From contig DGNI01000011.1 of assembly GCA_002388885.1 (NCBI GenBank), positions 8,780 through 15,028 of the forward strand: a DNA stretch of 6,249 bases, read 5' to 3'. The first letter of the stretch is position 1. Each line of letters starts with the position of its first letter. Origin of the DNA: Parvularculaceae bacterium UBA4496 (GTDB lineage Bacteria > Pseudomonadota > Alphaproteobacteria > Caulobacterales > Parvularculaceae). Below the pieces are notes generated by a model that did no database searches, was not told the DNA's origin, and worked only from the letters and a program-made list of their open reading frames with translations. Shown here in pieces: positions 5,914 through 6,249 of the stretch. The position numbers were made by a program, and so were the translations under genes.

Positions 5914-6249
5914 GCAGCTTTCCTAGCCTTTGTTATAACTTCCATCGCCATACGGTCCGCAACTGCGCCTGTCGGCGCGCCTTCCGCCTCGGAGCGGTCG
6001 AAGATGTCCTTTAGCGTATCGCCGATCTTGTCGATACGCCGGTTCATTTCATCTGTGGTCCACTTACCGAGGATTTCAAGGCCAACGCTGATCACGCCGG
6101 CGGCATTGATGACGTAATCCGGGCAATAAAGGATGCCTTTATTCAACAACGCCTGATCCATATCCGGCGTTTTGAGCTGGTTATTCGCCGCGCCGGCGAC
6201 GATTTTCGCTTTCAGCCGCGCAATCGTACCGGCGTTGATTGAACCGCCC
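5910..6249 (-). CDS. Glu/Leu/Phe/Val dehydrogenase, leucine-dehydrogenase-like, 3' part
   Basis: The frame enters from the right edge and gives the last 112 residues of an NAD-dependent amino-acid dehydrogenase that oxidatively deaminates an aliphatic or aromatic amino acid to the 2-oxo acid and ammonia. Diagnostic stretches are GGSINAGTIARLKAKIVAGA followed by NNQLKTPD, and ILYCPDYVINAAGVISVGLE, which match the leucine/phenylalanine dehydrogenase branch (AGSANNQL, APDYVINAGGVI) better than classical glutamate dehydrogenases. Full-length relatives are about 350 residues, so some two thirds, including the catalytic lysines and nucleotide-binding glycines, lie outside. The ATG at 6161 is internal, not the start. 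The stop at 5912-5910 overlaps the ABM start by four bases (ATGA). As the most upstream visible gene it points to amino-acid catabolism for the run. Leucine is the likely but unproven substrate. Confidence 0.9.
   Translation of the reverse strand, partial: GGSINAGTIARLKAKIVAGAANNQLKTPDMDQALLNKGILYCPDYVINAAGVISVGLEILGKWTTDEMNRRIDKIGDTLKDIFDRSEAEGAPTGAVADRMAMEVITKARKAA

Noticed and set aside
5557..6117. Plus-strand frame of 186 codons across the ABM and dehydrogenase genes
   Set aside because: It is antisense to two recognised genes that overlap properly as ATGA; its translation shows no domain.

Overview
The window is GC-rich, densely coded bacterial DNA with strong G/C preference at third codon positions. 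The gene content (a TrxR-like ferredoxin-NADP+ reductase, a glutaryl-CoA dehydrogenase, a leucine-dehydrogenase-type enzyme and a lipid-anchored retropepsin-like protein) fits an aerobic alphaproteobacterium best. The species cannot be named from the sequence, and no RNA gene, CRISPR array or intact mobile element was seen.

Layout. Positions 1-500 (+) hold the C-terminal half of a quinone-oxidoreductase-type MDR enzyme. A small two-helix membrane protein of unknown function (501-770, -) converges on it, with the two stop codons touching. A 115-bp divergent spacer follows, then a complete ferredoxin/flavodoxin-NADP+ reductase gene (886-1947, +). Its ribosome site can pair with an upstream CCTCC. 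A 231-bp non-coding convergent spacer (1948-2178) contains a 9-bp perfect inverted repeat and a 10-bp tandem-like direct repeat.

From 6249 down to 2179 everything lies on the minus strand in an operon-like run. In transcription order it is: a leucine/glutamate-type amino-acid dehydrogenase (3' part only), an ABM-domain small protein (ATGA overlap), an acetyl-CoA acetyltransferase (79-bp gap), a lipoprotein with two retropepsin-like DTG domains (TAATG overlap with the thiolase), and glutaryl-CoA dehydrogenase (24-bp gap). Thiolase and glutaryl-CoA dehydrogenase belong to the same route: glutaryl-CoA from lysine/tryptophan breakdown goes to crotonyl-CoA, then acetoacetyl-CoA, then acetyl-CoA. 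The amino-acid dehydrogenase suggests a general amino-acid catabolic theme. The enoyl-CoA hydratase and hydroxyacyl-CoA dehydrogenase needed in between are not in the window.

Most of the window is ordinary metabolism. The most unusual element is the single-chain, duplicated aspartic-protease-like lipoprotein translationally coupled to the thiolase and embedded between two cytoplasmic acyl-CoA enzymes.
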